Origin: Streptomyces lomondensis
Lineage (GTDB): Bacteria > Actinomycetota > Actinomycetes > Streptomycetales > Streptomycetaceae
Direction: 5' to 3'
Assembly: GCF_014651035.1 (NCBI RefSeq)
Contig: NZ_BMWC01000001.1
Location: forward strand, 682,001-746,000
Length of the DNA: 64,000 bases
Made by a program: the position numbers and the translations under genes. Positions within the stretch are counted from its first letter, which is position 1; each line of letters starts with the position of its first letter. A model generated the notes under the pieces. The model had not been told where the DNA came from and did not search any database. It saw nothing but the letters and a program-made list of their open reading frames with translations. This document shows positions 35,596 through 44,855 of this stretch, in pieces.

Positions 35596-36057
35596 TCACG
35601 TGTCGCAGGCGACTCCGTCGTTGTCGCGGTCCAGGTGGGAGGCGTAGCCGGGTTCCCCGCGGTGGATGGGGGCGGCGCCGGCGGCACGGACGGCTGAGCA
35701 GTTGGCGTAGTAGACGTCCGAACCGCCCGAGTCACTGTCGTCCGAGACACCGCCGGCTTCCGGCGGGGCGGTGACCGTGGTGGTGACCCGGACGGTCTTC
35801 GTGGCGGTGACGGTGGGAGCGGGTTCCGGCTCCTTCGCGAGCGGTGTCGCGGTGACGGTGACAGTCGCCTGCGGCCGGGCGGCCGCGGGCTTCGCGTCCG
35901 TGGTGGTCTCACCGCCCCCGCCACCGATACCGACGCCGAGGAACAGGCCCAGGGCGAGCGCGGGCAGCACGTAACGCTTGCGCGCCCAGCGGGGCGCCGG
36001 GCGCGAGGGCTGCGGCACGGGTGGCCCGGGATACGGGTTGGTGTACGGATTGGCCAT
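35596..36057 (-). CDS. Membrane-anchored Excalibur domain protein
   Basis: A 153-residue envelope protein with a cytoplasmic Pro-rich head (MANPYTNPYPGPPVPQPSRP), one membrane segment (YVLPALALGLFLGVGIGGGG, residues 29-48) and a Thr/Val-rich spacer. The C-terminal Excalibur calcium-binding motif ends YASHLDRDNDGVACDT. The domain is typical of surface proteins and nucleases, but no catalytic domain is present. ATG 36057 has GGGGGG six bases upstream, which rules against the earlier in-frame ATG at 36063. Confidence 0.85.
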   Translation of the reverse strand: MANPYTNPYPGPPVPQPSRPAPRWARKRYVLPALALGLFLGVGIGGGGGETTTDAKPAAARPQATVTVTATPLAKEPEPAPTVTATKTVRVTTTVTAPPEAGGVSDDSDSGGSDVYYANCSAVRAAGAAPIHRGEPGYASHLDRDNDGVACDT

Positions 36058-36166
36058 GGTCATCCCCCCAGAGGCGGTACGTGAGGGGATGACCGTAGGG
36101 CCGAGCAGCCCGGCTTGGGGGATGAGTGACCATTTTGTGATGGTCATGTGAAGCCGGGCTGAAGGG

Positions 36167-37324
36167 TCACGCGCGGAACGGCCCCCTCACCTCATACGTG
36201 ATGCCCCCCGAGGAACTGCCGCTCGTGCCTCGCTGGCTGGAGAAGTACAGGCGGGTGCCGTCCGGGGAGAAGGCGGGGCCGGTGATCTCCGAGCCGGACT
36301 GGCCGTCGATGCGGAGGAAGGGGGCGACCACGTCGGCGGGGGTGATGACGCAGATCTCCATGTTGCCGCCGTCCTCGGCGACGAAGAGGTCGCCGGAGGT
36401 GGAGCCGGTGACGTTGTCGACGCCCGTCAGGGGGGCCGTGCCGCTGGTCACCAGGGAGTCGTCGTAGGCGAGTTCGATGGTCTGGGCGGCGGCGTTGTAC
36501 TGCCAGACGCGGTTGTCGCCCTTGGTGGTGAACCAGCAGGTGTCGTTGGCGTAGTAGCAGCCCTCGCCGCCGTTGAAGCGCTTGGCGCCGGAGACCTGGC
36601 TGCGGGTGGCGGTCGCGCCGGAGGGGTCGGGGACCCGGGCCCAGGTGACCGAGCCGGACGTGCCCGAGCCGCCCACCATGACCTCCAGCGTGCCGGAGGA
36701 GAGGTCGCCCCAGGTGGTCGGCCGGAAGCGGTAGAAGCAGCCGTCCGTGACGTCCTCGGTCATGTAGATGACCTGGCGGACCGGGTCGGCGGCGGACGCC
36801 TCGTGCTTGAAGCGGCCCATCGCGTCGCGGCGGACGGACGCCTTCACGCCCCAGGGGTCGGTCTCGAAGACGTAGCCGCGGTCGACCTCCTCGCAGGACA
36901 GCCAGGTGTTCCACGGGGTCTTGCCGCCCGCGCAGTTCTGGCGGGTGTTGGACAGGATGCGGTAGGCGCCGGTGATCGCGCCCGTCGAGGAGAACTTCAC
37001 CGCGCTCGCGCCGCCGCCCGGGTTGATCTCCGAGTTCGAGACGTAGATCCAGCCCGTGCCGTCGGTGTAACAGGCGCCGCCGTCCGGGGCGTTGTGCCAG
37101 GTGTACGACGTGGTCCCGACCCGCTGGCCCGACCGGGCGATCACCCGGCTGGTGAAGCCGCTGGGGAGCCTGATGCCGTTGGCGTCCGGGGAGCCCAGCG
37201 GCCCGTAGGGGCCGGTGCCGGGCTGGGCCGGGGCCGCGTACGCGGCGCCGCGCCACAGGGTTCCGCCCAGTGCGGCCGAGGTGCCGCCGAGGACGGCCGC
37301 ACGCAGGAGGCTACGACGTTCCAC
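36167..37324 (-). CDS. PhoX family (DUF839) alkaline phosphatase-like protein, Tat-exported
   Basis: A 385-residue secreted protein of the PhoX family (Ca/Fe-dependent phosphatases with a six-bladed propeller). A Tat signal MERRSLLRAAVLGGTSAALG opens it. The PhoX-typical CAGGKTPWNTWLSCEEVDRG near residue 130, GGEGCYYANDTCWFTTKGDN near 255 and NMEICVITP near 325 support the call. GTG 37324 has GGAG five bases upstream and is preferred over GTG 37330. It could help scavenge phosphate, but no PHO box was recognised in the 281-bp upstream gap. Confidence 0.85.
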   Translation of the reverse strand: MERRSLLRAAVLGGTSAALGGTLWRGAAYAAPAQPGTGPYGPLGSPDANGIRLPSGFTSRVIARSGQRVGTTSYTWHNAPDGGACYTDGTGWIYVSNSEINPGGGASAVKFSSTGAITGAYRILSNTRQNCAGGKTPWNTWLSCEEVDRGYVFETDPWGVKASVRRDAMGRFKHEASAADPVRQVIYMTEDVTDGCFYRFRPTTWGDLSSGTLEVMVGGSGTSGSVTWARVPDPSGATATRSQVSGAKRFNGGEGCYYANDTCWFTTKGDNRVWQYNAAAQTIELAYDDSLVTSGTAPLTGVDNVTGSTSGDLFVAEDGGNMEICVITPADVVAPFLRIDGQSGSEITGPAFSPDGTRLYFSSQRGTSGSSSGGITYEVRGPFRA

Positions 37325-37605
37325 TCTCACTCCAAGAGGTGCCGTACCGCCCTGCCGCCGGTCGACGGCAGGGTTGTGCGTGGGGGGAGGCGGAAAGGGA
37401 CGCTAGGGGCCCAGGATTGACGGGGCATGGCCAACTCATGACCGCGGGGCGGCATGCTGTGTGCCGCCTGTGGGAGGTGGGCGCTGCCGTCTGTGGGAGC
37501 TGAGCGGTGCCGGCTCTGGGTGCTGCGCGGCGACCGCGCGCACCGTCGCCCGCACCCGGCCGTCCTCGTAGGCTGGAGCGCGGTGACCAGTGAAGGGAGC
37601 CTGCC

Positions 37606-38532
37606 ATGCCCGGCTGGAGCACGCACGACATCCCCGACCAGAGCGGCCGGGTCGCCGTCGTCACCGGCGCCAACAGCGGGCTCGGACTCGTCACGGCCCG
37701 GGAGCTGGCCCGCAAGGGTGCGCGGGTGGTGCTCGCCTGCCGGAGCGAGGCGCGGGGGAACGCGGCCGTGGACCGGATCCGGGCCGAGCTGCCGGAGGCG
37801 CGCGTCGAGCTGGGGCGGCTCGACCTCGGCGACCTCGCCTCCGTCCGGGCGTTCGCGACCGGATTCCCGTACGAGCGGCTGGACGTGCTCGTCGACAACG
37901 CCGGGGTGATGGCGCTGCCGTACGGGACGACGGCGGACGGCTTCGAGACGCAGTTCGGGGTCAACCACCTGGGGCACTTCGCCCTCACCGGCCTGCTGCT
38001 GCCCGTGCTGCTCGCGGCACCGGTGGCCCGGGTCGTGACCGTCTCCAGCCCGATGCACGCGCTCGCCAACATCGACATGAACGACCTCAACAGCGAGCGG
38101 CGCTACCGGCGCTGGATCGCCTACGCCCGTTCCAAGACGGCCAACCTGCTGTTCACGCACGAGCTGGCGCGCCGGGCCGCGGCGCACGGCACGGCCCTGG
38201 TGGCGGCCGCGGCCCACCCCGGGTACGCGGCCACCAACCTCCAGACAGCGGGGCCGCGGGCGGAGGGGCGCCGGGCCGCCGAGCGGTTCATGGGGATCGG
38301 CAACCGGTTCTTCGCCCAGTCGGCCGAGGCGGGCGCCCTGCCGGTCCTCTACGCCGCGACAGCACCCGGCGTACGGCCCGACTCCTTCACCGGCCCGCGC
38401 ATCGCCATGTGGCGCGGGGCGCCCGCACCGTCCTGGCGGGCGCCCTGGACCCTCGACGACACGGCGGGGGAGCTGCTGTGGGCCGCGTCGGAGGAGCTGA
38501 CCGGAGTGACGTACGGCGCCCTGGAGGCGTGA
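37606..38532 (+). CDS. Short-chain dehydrogenase/reductase
   Basis: A 308-residue Rossmann oxidoreductase of the retinol-dehydrogenase-like SDR branch. The cofactor motif VTGANSGLGLVTARELARKG is at residues 19-38, DNAGVMALPYG near 96 stabilises the fold, and the catalytic Ser and Tyr-x3-Lys lie in VTVSSPMHA and YARSKTANL. ACRSEA after beta-2 suggests NADP. GAAGGGAG precedes the ATG. The 281-bp region upstream (37325-37605) shows no gene or clear site. Its stop overlaps a palindrome shared with the next gene. Confidence 0.9.
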   Translation: MPGWSTHDIPDQSGRVAVVTGANSGLGLVTARELARKGARVVLACRSEARGNAAVDRIRAELPEARVELGRLDLGDLASVRAFATGFPYERLDVLVDNAGVMALPYGTTADGFETQFGVNHLGHFALTGLLLPVLLAAPVARVVTVSSPMHALANIDMNDLNSERRYRRWIAYARSKTANLLFTHELARRAAAHGTALVAAAAHPGYAATNLQTAGPRAEGRRAAERFMGIGNRFFAQSAEAGALPVLYAATAPGVRPDSFTGPRIAMWRGAPAPSWRAPWTLDDTAGELLWAASEELTGVTYGALEA

Positions 38533-38535
38533 GGC

Positions 38536-39474
38536 TCACAGGGACACGGCCACCGCGTTGAACGTCGTCTCCGGCGTCTGCGGGCTGGTGAAGCGGGCGT
38601 TGACCAGGTAGAGGCGGTCGCCGAAGCGGGCGGCGGTGGCGGGGACGTCGAAGCGGGGGTCGGTGATCGTCCTGCTCAGGGTGGCCGTGGTGGCCTTCTT
38701 GTCGAGGTCCCAGACGGTGACCTTGTTCAGGCGGTTCTGCACCACGTAGAGGGTGCGGCCGAGACGGACCAGGCCGTCGCCGTTGGTCACGTCGGCCGCG
38801 CCCGCCAGCGCGATCCTGGTGGCGTGGCCGGTCCTGAGGCTGACGTTGTACAGCTGCCCGGCGTTGACGACGATCAGTCCGCGGCCGTCGGGGGTGGCGA
38901 CCAGGCCGTTGGCGCTGATGGTCCCGGCCGGCGCCTGCACCCACTCGCCGGTGAGCGCCAGGGTGCGGACCTTGCCCTCGCGGCCGCGCGGAACGCCGTG
39001 GAGGACCGCGGCGCGGGAGTCGGTGAACCAGGCGCGGTCCTCGTGCAGGACGACGTCGTTGATGAAGGGGGCGGCGTCCTCGGTGAGCCGGTACGTGGTG
39101 AGCAGCTCGCCGGTGCGCGAGTCGACGATCCGCGCGGTTCCTCCGGCGCCGCCGGCCACGTACAGCAGGCCGTCGCCGTCCAGCTTCAGCCCGATGGACG
39201 CCAGGCCGGTGGTGCCCCGGTGCAGGACCCCGCCCTTGCCGGTGCGCAGGTCGGTGCGGTAGATCGCGCCGTCGGCGCGGGAGCCCATGTAGGCGTACGG
39301 CCTGCTGCCTATGGTGATGCCCTCGGGGAGCCAGCCGTCGGGCAGCGGGAACTCGGTGGGCCAGGCGGCCTTGGGGGCGGCCTGTGCGGTGCCGGTGCCG
39401 GCGGCCACCGCGAGCGCGGCGACGGCCCCGCCGAGCACGGTGCGCCGGGACGGCCGGGGGTGGTTCCGGGTCAT
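38536..39474 (-). CDS. Secreted beta-propeller protein, SMP-30/gluconolactonase-like
   Basis: A 312-residue protein with a Tat-type signal (RPSRRTVLGGAVAALAVAAG, cut after AQAA near residue 30) and six repeating blade segments, for example TGLASIGLKLDGDGLLYVAG, ISANGLVATPDGRGLIVVNA and TNGDGLVRLGRTLYVVQNRL. Relatives are labelled SMP-30/gluconolactonase or, misleadingly, superoxide dismutase. No SOD motif is present. Its true role is unknown. The stop lies three bases from the converging SDR stop inside GTGAGGCTCAC (38529-38539). Confidence 0.82.
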   Translation of the reverse strand: MTRNHPRPSRRTVLGGAVAALAVAAGTGTAQAAPKAAWPTEFPLPDGWLPEGITIGSRPYAYMGSRADGAIYRTDLRTGKGGVLHRGTTGLASIGLKLDGDGLLYVAGGAGGTARIVDSRTGELLTTYRLTEDAAPFINDVVLHEDRAWFTDSRAAVLHGVPRGREGKVRTLALTGEWVQAPAGTISANGLVATPDGRGLIVVNAGQLYNVSLRTGHATRIALAGAADVTNGDGLVRLGRTLYVVQNRLNKVTVWDLDKKATTATLSRTITDPRFDVPATAARFGDRLYLVNARFTSPQTPETTFNAVAVSL

Positions 39475-39599
39475 GGTCGGGCCTTTCGTGAAGGTGGGGG
39501 TGTGACTCGACGCACCCGATGAAACGCCAACTGCCCCGGATATCGTGCCGAGTTGGCGAACTCGACAGGAACTCGACAGCGCGCGGCGGCCCGCCCCGG

Positions 39600-40442
39600 T
39601 CAGTACACGACGGACACGATCCGGCACGCGGCCTCGGCGAGCCGCCGATCGCCCCGGACGCGGGCCCGGGCGAGGGCGGTGTCCGGCTGGATGCCGCGCG
39701 TGCACAGCCGCCAGGCGGTCTCGGAGTCCAGCCGTACGGTGGCCGCCGGCCGGTCGCCGGGCGCCTCGCCCAGGGACCAGCCGCCCGGCACGGCGGTCAC
39801 GGTCCAGGTGCCCTGGACGGGGCCGTCGACCGCCAGCTCCAGCCGCGTGCCGGGCGGCGCCTCGATGTCGCGCAGGGTGTGCGGCAGGGCCCGCATGAAG
39901 GTGTCCAGGACGAGGGACAGGGCCCGCGGCTCGGGGTCGGTGTCCAGGCCCACCGCGTGCCGGATCTGCTGCCGGTGCGTCCAGTACTCGGTGAACTCCC
40001 GGGCGCAGTCCAGCCACATGGGCGCCGGGTCGGCCCCGGCCCAGGACACGCCGAGCGAGGGCGCGTCCGGGTCCGCGCGCTCGAAGCGGCCGGCGAGTTC
40101 GGTGCCGGCGCGCTCCAGGGCGTCGACGAGGGAGGCGGGGTCGGTGTCCCGGTGGCGGTCGACCCACTCCTGGTTGGCGCGGTGGATGAACGCCTCCAGG
40201 GTCTCTCCCGGCGCGGGGGCACCCGGATCGCGGCGGCCGAGGCGGGCGGCGCAGTCGCCGAGGATGTGCGCGGCGACGTCGTGGACGCTCCAGCCCGGCA
40301 CGGCGATCTCGTTCCACTGACCGTCCCCCAGCCCGCGCAACAGGCCCAGCAGCGCCTTGAACTCCGGGCGGAACAGCGCGCGGGCGTCGATCGGGGCGCC
40401 GAGCCGGGAGAGACCGGCCCTGTCGTACGGCTGCGTGACCAT
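39600..40442 (-). CDS. Maleylpyruvate isomerase family mycothiol-dependent enzyme
   Basis: A 280-residue DinB-fold protein of the mycothiol-dependent transferase/isomerase family of actinobacteria. The N-terminal motif WNEIAVPGWSVHDVAAHILG (residues 43-62) and EFTEYWTHRQQIRHAVG near 150 supply the metal-binding His/Glu set. The C-terminal 80 residues form the second, sterol-carrier-like domain. Substrate and partner genes are not indicated by the context. It is on its own strand, just before the terminator of the nirBD operon. Confidence 0.85.
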   Translation of the reverse strand: MVTQPYDRAGLSRLGAPIDARALFRPEFKALLGLLRGLGDGQWNEIAVPGWSVHDVAAHILGDCAARLGRRDPGAPAPGETLEAFIHRANQEWVDRHRDTDPASLVDALERAGTELAGRFERADPDAPSLGVSWAGADPAPMWLDCAREFTEYWTHRQQIRHAVGLDTDPEPRALSLVLDTFMRALPHTLRDIEAPPGTRLELAVDGPVQGTWTVTAVPGGWSLGEAPGDRPAATVRLDSETAWRLCTRGIQPDTALARARVRGDRRLAEAACRIVSVVY

Positions 40443-40481
40443 GGACTCAGCCTGCCAGCCACCGCACCGGAAGGCTTCCGG

Positions 40482-40520
40482 AAAAACGAGAACACCCCTC
40501 CGGGGAGAGGGGCGTTCTCG
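40482..40520 (-). terminator. Intrinsic terminator of the nirBD operon
   Basis: On the minus strand CGAGAAC-G-CCCCTC, loop TCCCCG, GAGGGG-T-GTTCTCG makes a 13-bp stem with one mismatch and is followed by five T residues (plus-strand A5 at 40482-40486). A full U tract is rare in this genome. It lies 13 bp after the nirD stop. Confidence 0.92.
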
Positions 40521-40532
40521 AACCGGGCGCTC

Positions 40533-40883
40533 CTACGCGGTGCGGACCTTGTACACCGTCACCTGTACCGCCTCGTCGTCCAGGCACTGCCCGGAGGCCA
40601 GGTCGAAGCGCTGCTTCAGCAGCGGGGAGGCCACGAACGGGCGGCCCTGGTGGCTGCCGGTCAGGCCGCGGGAGAGGACCGCCGCGCCGGTGAAGGGGTC
40701 GCGGTTGTCGATGGCGAACAGCTCGCCGGAACGGTCGCGGAAGATCGCCGCCTGGCGGCCGTCCGGCAGCAGCGCCGCCACCCCGCGGCCCGGGAGCAGC
40801 ATGCTCAGGTCGCAGACCGTGAACCAGTCGTCGTCCAGGGCGAGCTGGACCTTCAGATCGGTGGTCTCGGGTGCCAGGGTCAT
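40533..40883 (-). CDS. nirD: Nitrite reductase (NADH) small subunit NirD
   Basis: A 116-residue Rieske-like subunit of assimilatory nitrite reductase. VQLALDDDWFTVCDLSMLLP opens the fold, and AIDNRDPFTGAAVLSRGL and QRFDLASGQCLDD match NirD proteins. As in other NirD proteins, the Cys/His ligands for a Rieske cluster are missing. It is coupled to nirB by a 4-bp overlap and is the last gene of the operon. Confidence 0.93.
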   Translation of the reverse strand: MTLAPETTDLKVQLALDDDWFTVCDLSMLLPGRGVAALLPDGRQAAIFRDRSGELFAIDNRDPFTGAAVLSRGLTGSHQGRPFVASPLLKQRFDLASGQCLDDEAVQVTVYKVRTA

Positions 40884-43486
40884 CGCTGGGCGCTTCCTTC
40901 CAGTACGTCTTCGGCGGGTCGCATGCCGATGGACAGCAGCGGCAGGTCGGGCTTCATCTGGTCGCGCTCGGGCACGAAGGCGACGACCGGGTCCGGAGTG
41001 TCCGGCGCGTTCACGAAGGACACGAACCGGGCGAGCTTCTCGGGGTCGTTGATGGTCTCGGACCACTCGTCGCGGTAGTGCGCGACATGGTCGGCCATCA
41101 GCTTCTCCAGCTCGTCGCAGATGCCGAGCGAGTCGTGGACGACGACGTCCCGTACGTGGTCCAGGCCGCCCGGGATCCGCTCCAGCCAGGTCGAGGTGCG
41201 CTCCAGGCGGTCGGCCGTGCGGATGTAGAACATCAGGAACCGGTCGATCAGCCGGACCAGTTCGGCGTCCGACAGGTCCTGCGCGAGCAGGTCCGCGTGG
41301 CGCGGGGTGGCGCCGCCGTTGCCGCCGACGTACAGGTTCCAGCCGTTGGCGGTGGCGATCACGCCGAAGTCCTTCGACTGGGCCTCGGCGCACTCGCGCT
41401 GGCAGCCGGAGACCGCCGACTTCAGCTTGTGCGGGGAGCGCAGGCCCCGGTAGCGCAGCTCCAGGTCGATCGCCATGCGGACGGAGTCCTGGACGCCGTA
41501 GCGGCACCAGGTCTGCCCGACGCAGGACTTCACCGTGCGCAGGGCCTTGCCGTAGGCGTGTCCGGACTCGAAGCCGGCGTCCACCAGCCGCGCCCAGATC
41601 AGCGGCAGCTGCTCGACGCGCGCGCCGAACATGTCGATCCGCTGACCGCCGGTGATCTTCGTGTAGAGGCCGAAGTCGCGGGCGATCTCGCCGATCACGA
41701 TCAGCTTCTCCGGGGCGATCTCGCCGCCGGGGATGCGCGGCACGACCGAGTACGAGCCGTTCTTCTGGAGGTTGGCCAGGAAGTGGTCGTTGGTGTCCTG
41801 GAGCGCGGCCTGCTCGCCGTCCAGGACGTAGCCGCTCGCGCCGATCGTCGGGGCGAGGGAGGCGATGATCGAGCCGACGGTCGGCTTGCAGATCTCGCAG
41901 CCGTCACCGCCCCGGGCCTCCTCGCGGCCGTAGCGGTCCAGCAGGTCCTGGTAGGTGTTGATGCGCAGGGCGAGGACGATCTCGTACAGCTCCTCGCGGG
42001 TCTGCGAGAAGCAGCCGCACAGGCCCTTGTCGACCTCGACGCCGCTGGCCTCCAGCTCGGCGTTGACGAGCTGGCCGAGGACCTTGACGCAGGAGCCGCA
42101 GGTCGTACCGGCCTTGGTGCACTTCTTCACCTCGGGCACGGTGGTGCACTGGTGGTCCGTGACCGCGCCGCGGATCGTGCCCTTGGTGACGTTGTTGCAG
42201 GAGCAGATGATCGCCTCGTCCGGCAGCGCGGTCGGGCCGAGCTGGGCCGGGGCGCCGGCGCCGGCGGGCAGCACGAGCGACTCGGGCGAGACGGGCGGGA
42301 CCGAGCCGGTGAACGCCTTCAGCGTGCCGTAGGCCTCCGCGTCGCCGACCAGGATGCCGCCGAGCAGCGTCCCGTCGCGGCCGATGACCAGCTTCTTGTA
42401 CAGGCCCGCGCGGGAGTCGGAGTACACGACGTCCAGGCAGTCCTCGGCGGTGCCGTGCGCGTCACCGAAGGACGCCACGTCCACGCCGAGCAGCTTCAGC
42501 TTGGTGGATAGGTCGGCGCCGGTGAAGGCCGCCTCGTCGGCAGCGATCGTCGCCGCCACGGTCTCCGCCTGCTCGTACCCCGGGGCCACCAGGCCGTACA
42601 CCCGGCCGTCCGCGGCCAGCGCGCACTCGCCGATGGCGAACACGTGCGGGTCGGAGACCGTACGGCACTGCTCGTCGACGGTGATGCCGCCGCGCTCGCC
42701 GACCGTCAGGCCACAGTCCCGGGCCAGCTGGTCGCGGGGCCGGACACCGGCGCTGAACACCACCATGTCGGTGGCGAGTTCGGAGCCGTCGGACAGCTTC
42801 ATGCCCGTCACGGCGCCGTCCTCGCCGACGACGATCTCCTGCGTGCCCACGCCGGTGTGGACGCTCAGGCCCATGTCCTCGATGGTGCGCAGCAGCGCGG
42901 CGCCACCGCCCTCGTCGACCTGCACCGGCATCAGCCGGGGCGCGAACTCCACGATGTGGGCGTCCAGGCCGAGCCCCTTGAGCGCGCCCGCCGCCTCCAG
43001 ACCGAGCAGACCGCCGCCGACGACGGCTCCCGTCGACGCCCTGGTCTTCGCGTACTCCTCGATGGCGAGGAGGTCCTCGATCGTGCGGTAGACGAAACAG
43101 CCCTCGGCGTCCTTGTTCGGCACCGGCGGCACGAACGGGTACGAGCCGGTGGCCAGCACCAGGACGTCGTAGTCGAAGACCTCGCCGGACCTGGCGGTGA
43201 CCCTGCGGGCCTCGCGGTCGACCGCGACCGCCGGGTCGCCGACGTACAGCTCGATGCCGTGGTCCTCGATGAACTCCATGTCCGTCATGGACAGGTCCTC
43301 GGGCGTCTTGCCCGAGAAGTACGAGGTCAGCTGGACCCGGTCGTACGCCGGGCGCGGCTCCTCACAGAGCACGACCACGCGGTGCGTGGCGGTCAGGCCG
43401 CGCTCGGCGAGCGCTTCGAGGAAGCGCTGGCCGACCATGCCATGGCCGACGAGCACGATCGTGGGGTTCGCCCCGGTGGCGGTCAT
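40880..43486 (-). CDS. nirB: Nitrite reductase (NADH) large subunit NirB
   Basis: Reduces nitrite to ammonium with NAD(P)H. The 868-residue product has an FAD/NAD domain (IVLVGHGMVGQRFLEALAER at the N-terminus). A BFD-like [2Fe-2S] region follows (ICSCNNVTKG near 430, TTCGSCVK near 465), with GDGCEICKPTVGS near 525. The sulfite/nitrite reductase domain has CVGQTWCRYG near 653 and SGCQRECAEA near 695, the four Cys for siroheme-[4Fe-4S]. ATG shares a base with the stop of the FAD oxidoreductase upstream. CbiX at 59.1 kb could supply siroheme. Confidence 0.95.
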   Translation of the reverse strand: MTATGANPTIVLVGHGMVGQRFLEALAERGLTATHRVVVLCEEPRPAYDRVQLTSYFSGKTPEDLSMTDMEFIEDHGIELYVGDPAVAVDREARRVTARSGEVFDYDVLVLATGSYPFVPPVPNKDAEGCFVYRTIEDLLAIEEYAKTRASTGAVVGGGLLGLEAAGALKGLGLDAHIVEFAPRLMPVQVDEGGGAALLRTIEDMGLSVHTGVGTQEIVVGEDGAVTGMKLSDGSELATDMVVFSAGVRPRDQLARDCGLTVGERGGITVDEQCRTVSDPHVFAIGECALAADGRVYGLVAPGYEQAETVAATIAADEAAFTGADLSTKLKLLGVDVASFGDAHGTAEDCLDVVYSDSRAGLYKKLVIGRDGTLLGGILVGDAEAYGTLKAFTGSVPPVSPESLVLPAGAGAPAQLGPTALPDEAIICSCNNVTKGTIRGAVTDHQCTTVPEVKKCTKAGTTCGSCVKVLGQLVNAELEASGVEVDKGLCGCFSQTREELYEIVLALRINTYQDLLDRYGREEARGGDGCEICKPTVGSIIASLAPTIGASGYVLDGEQAALQDTNDHFLANLQKNGSYSVVPRIPGGEIAPEKLIVIGEIARDFGLYTKITGGQRIDMFGARVEQLPLIWARLVDAGFESGHAYGKALRTVKSCVGQTWCRYGVQDSVRMAIDLELRYRGLRSPHKLKSAVSGCQRECAEAQSKDFGVIATANGWNLYVGGNGGATPRHADLLAQDLSDAELVRLIDRFLMFYIRTADRLERTSTWLERIPGGLDHVRDVVVHDSLGICDELEKLMADHVAHYRDEWSETINDPEKLARFVSFVNAPDTPDPVVAFVPERDQMKPDLPLLSIGMRPAEDVLEGSAQR

Positions 43487-44703
43487 CAGGAGCCTCCATC
43501 ATTGGTGAGCAGGTGGAGCAGCGGGCCGCCGTCGGAGGGGAGCGGCTCTGCTCCCTCCCAGGCGCGGGCGAGCGCGCCGACGGTGCCGAGTTCGCCGACG
43601 AGGACCCCGCCGACCAGGCGGTCGTCGCGGACGACGACCTTGCGGTAGGTGCCGCGGGTGGCGTCGGCGAGCTGGACGACGTCGTCGCCCGGGAGCGCCT
43701 CGGTCTCGCCGAACGCGGCGAGGTCGAAGGGGCTGTCCTGCCCCGTGAGCGTGAGCCGGGTCAGGGACCGCGTGCCCGTGTACCGGGCGGTCGGGTCACC
43801 GGCCAGCAGCTCCGCGAGCGCGTCGGCCTGTTCCAGCGCGGGGGTGGCGAGGCCGTAGAGGACGCCGTCGTGCTGGGCGCAGTCGCCGATCGCGTGGATG
43901 TACGGGTCGGAGGTGCGCAGCTCGTCGTCGACGACGATGCCCTTGCGGACGTCGAGTCCGGCGGTCTGCGCGAGTCCCACCCGGGGGTGGACACCGCAGG
44001 CGACCACGACGAGATCGGCGTCGAGCGCGTAGCCGTCGGCCATCTCCACGGAGCGCACGGCACCGCCGACGCAGCGCACGTCCCGTACGCGGCACTCGGT
44101 GTGCACCTCGACGCCCAGGTCGGTCAGATGCCGGCGGACGAGCCCGGAGGCGGCCGGGTCGAGCTGGCGCTCCATCAGCCGCTCGGACTGCTGGGCGAGC
44201 ACGACCTGGGCGCCGCGCAGGGCGAGCGCGCGGGCCGCGGAGACCCCGAGGAGCCCGCCCCCGACGACGACCGCCTTCACGCCCGGCCGGACGGCCTTGG
44301 ACAGGCCAAGGCAGTCGTCCATGGTCCGGAACGCGTGGACGCCGGCGGGCAGTTCGTGGTCCTCGGTGAACAGCCCGCGCAGCGGCGGCAGAACGGGGTT
44401 GGAGCCGGTCGCGAGGACGAGCCGGTCGTATGCGATCACGGAACCGTCCGCGCACGCGACGGTCCGCTCGTCACGGTCGATGCCGGTGACCCGCCCGCGC
44501 CGCAGCTCAGCGGGTGCCGGCAGGGCGATCACCTCGGGGCTGTAGCGTCCGGCCAGCACCTCGGCGAGCAGCACCCGGTTGTAGGGCCGGTGCTCCTCCT
44601 CGCCGATCAGCAACGCGGGCGTGCCGAGCTCACCGAGCCGCCGGGCGAGCCGTACGCCCGCGAGGCCGGTGCCGATCACCACCACGCGCTCATTCGAGGT
44701 CAT
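43486..44703 (-). CDS. FAD-dependent oxidoreductase, NasC/NirB N-domain-like
   Basis: A 405-residue pyridine nucleotide-disulfide type flavoprotein. FAD motif VVVIGTGLAGVRLARRLGEL is at the N-terminus, NAD motif KAVVVGGGLLGVSAARALAL near 140, and the FAD ribityl motif YIHAIGDCAQH near 265. It resembles the N-terminal third of NirB and the electron-transfer flavoproteins of assimilatory nitrate reductases. As first gene of the nirBD operon behind a GlnR box, it is a good candidate for the NADH-dependent electron donor to NasA, which is encoded 7 kb away. Confidence 0.88.
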   Translation of the reverse strand: MTSNERVVVIGTGLAGVRLARRLGELGTPALLIGEEEHRPYNRVLLAEVLAGRYSPEVIALPAPAELRRGRVTGIDRDERTVACADGSVIAYDRLVLATGSNPVLPPLRGLFTEDHELPAGVHAFRTMDDCLGLSKAVRPGVKAVVVGGGLLGVSAARALALRGAQVVLAQQSERLMERQLDPAASGLVRRHLTDLGVEVHTECRVRDVRCVGGAVRSVEMADGYALDADLVVVACGVHPRVGLAQTAGLDVRKGIVVDDELRTSDPYIHAIGDCAQHDGVLYGLATPALEQADALAELLAGDPTARYTGTRSLTRLTLTGQDSPFDLAAFGETEALPGDDVVQLADATRGTYRKVVVRDDRLVGGVLVGELGTVGALARAWEGAEPLPSDGGPLLHLLTNDGGS

Positions 44704-44726
44704 GTCATCGAGCGTGCGGTGCCGGT

Positions 44727-44764
44727 GTTACCCGGCAGCATCACATCTGTTTCCCACGGGGAAC
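44727..44764 (-). promoter_or_regulatory. GlnR box of the nirBD operon
   Basis: Minus strand: GTTCC-n6-GAAAC-n6-GATGC-n6-GTAAC. This is the gTnAc-n6-GaAAc-n6 repeat layout of Streptomyces GlnR sites, with exact 11-bp steps and one perfect GAAAC. It lies 24-61 bp before the start codon of the operon's first gene. Confidence 0.75.
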
Positions 44765-44855
44765 GCTGCCCTCAGCGGGGGCGGGGGGTGGGTGTGAGGG
44801 TTCCTGGCGGGCGGCACCGGCGGGCTGTGAGGAGGTGCCGCATAAGGTTCTGATC

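Noticed and set aside
38536-39474. Superoxide dismutase annotation carried by some relatives
   Set aside because: No metal-ligand pattern of any SOD class is visible. The repeats show a beta-propeller.
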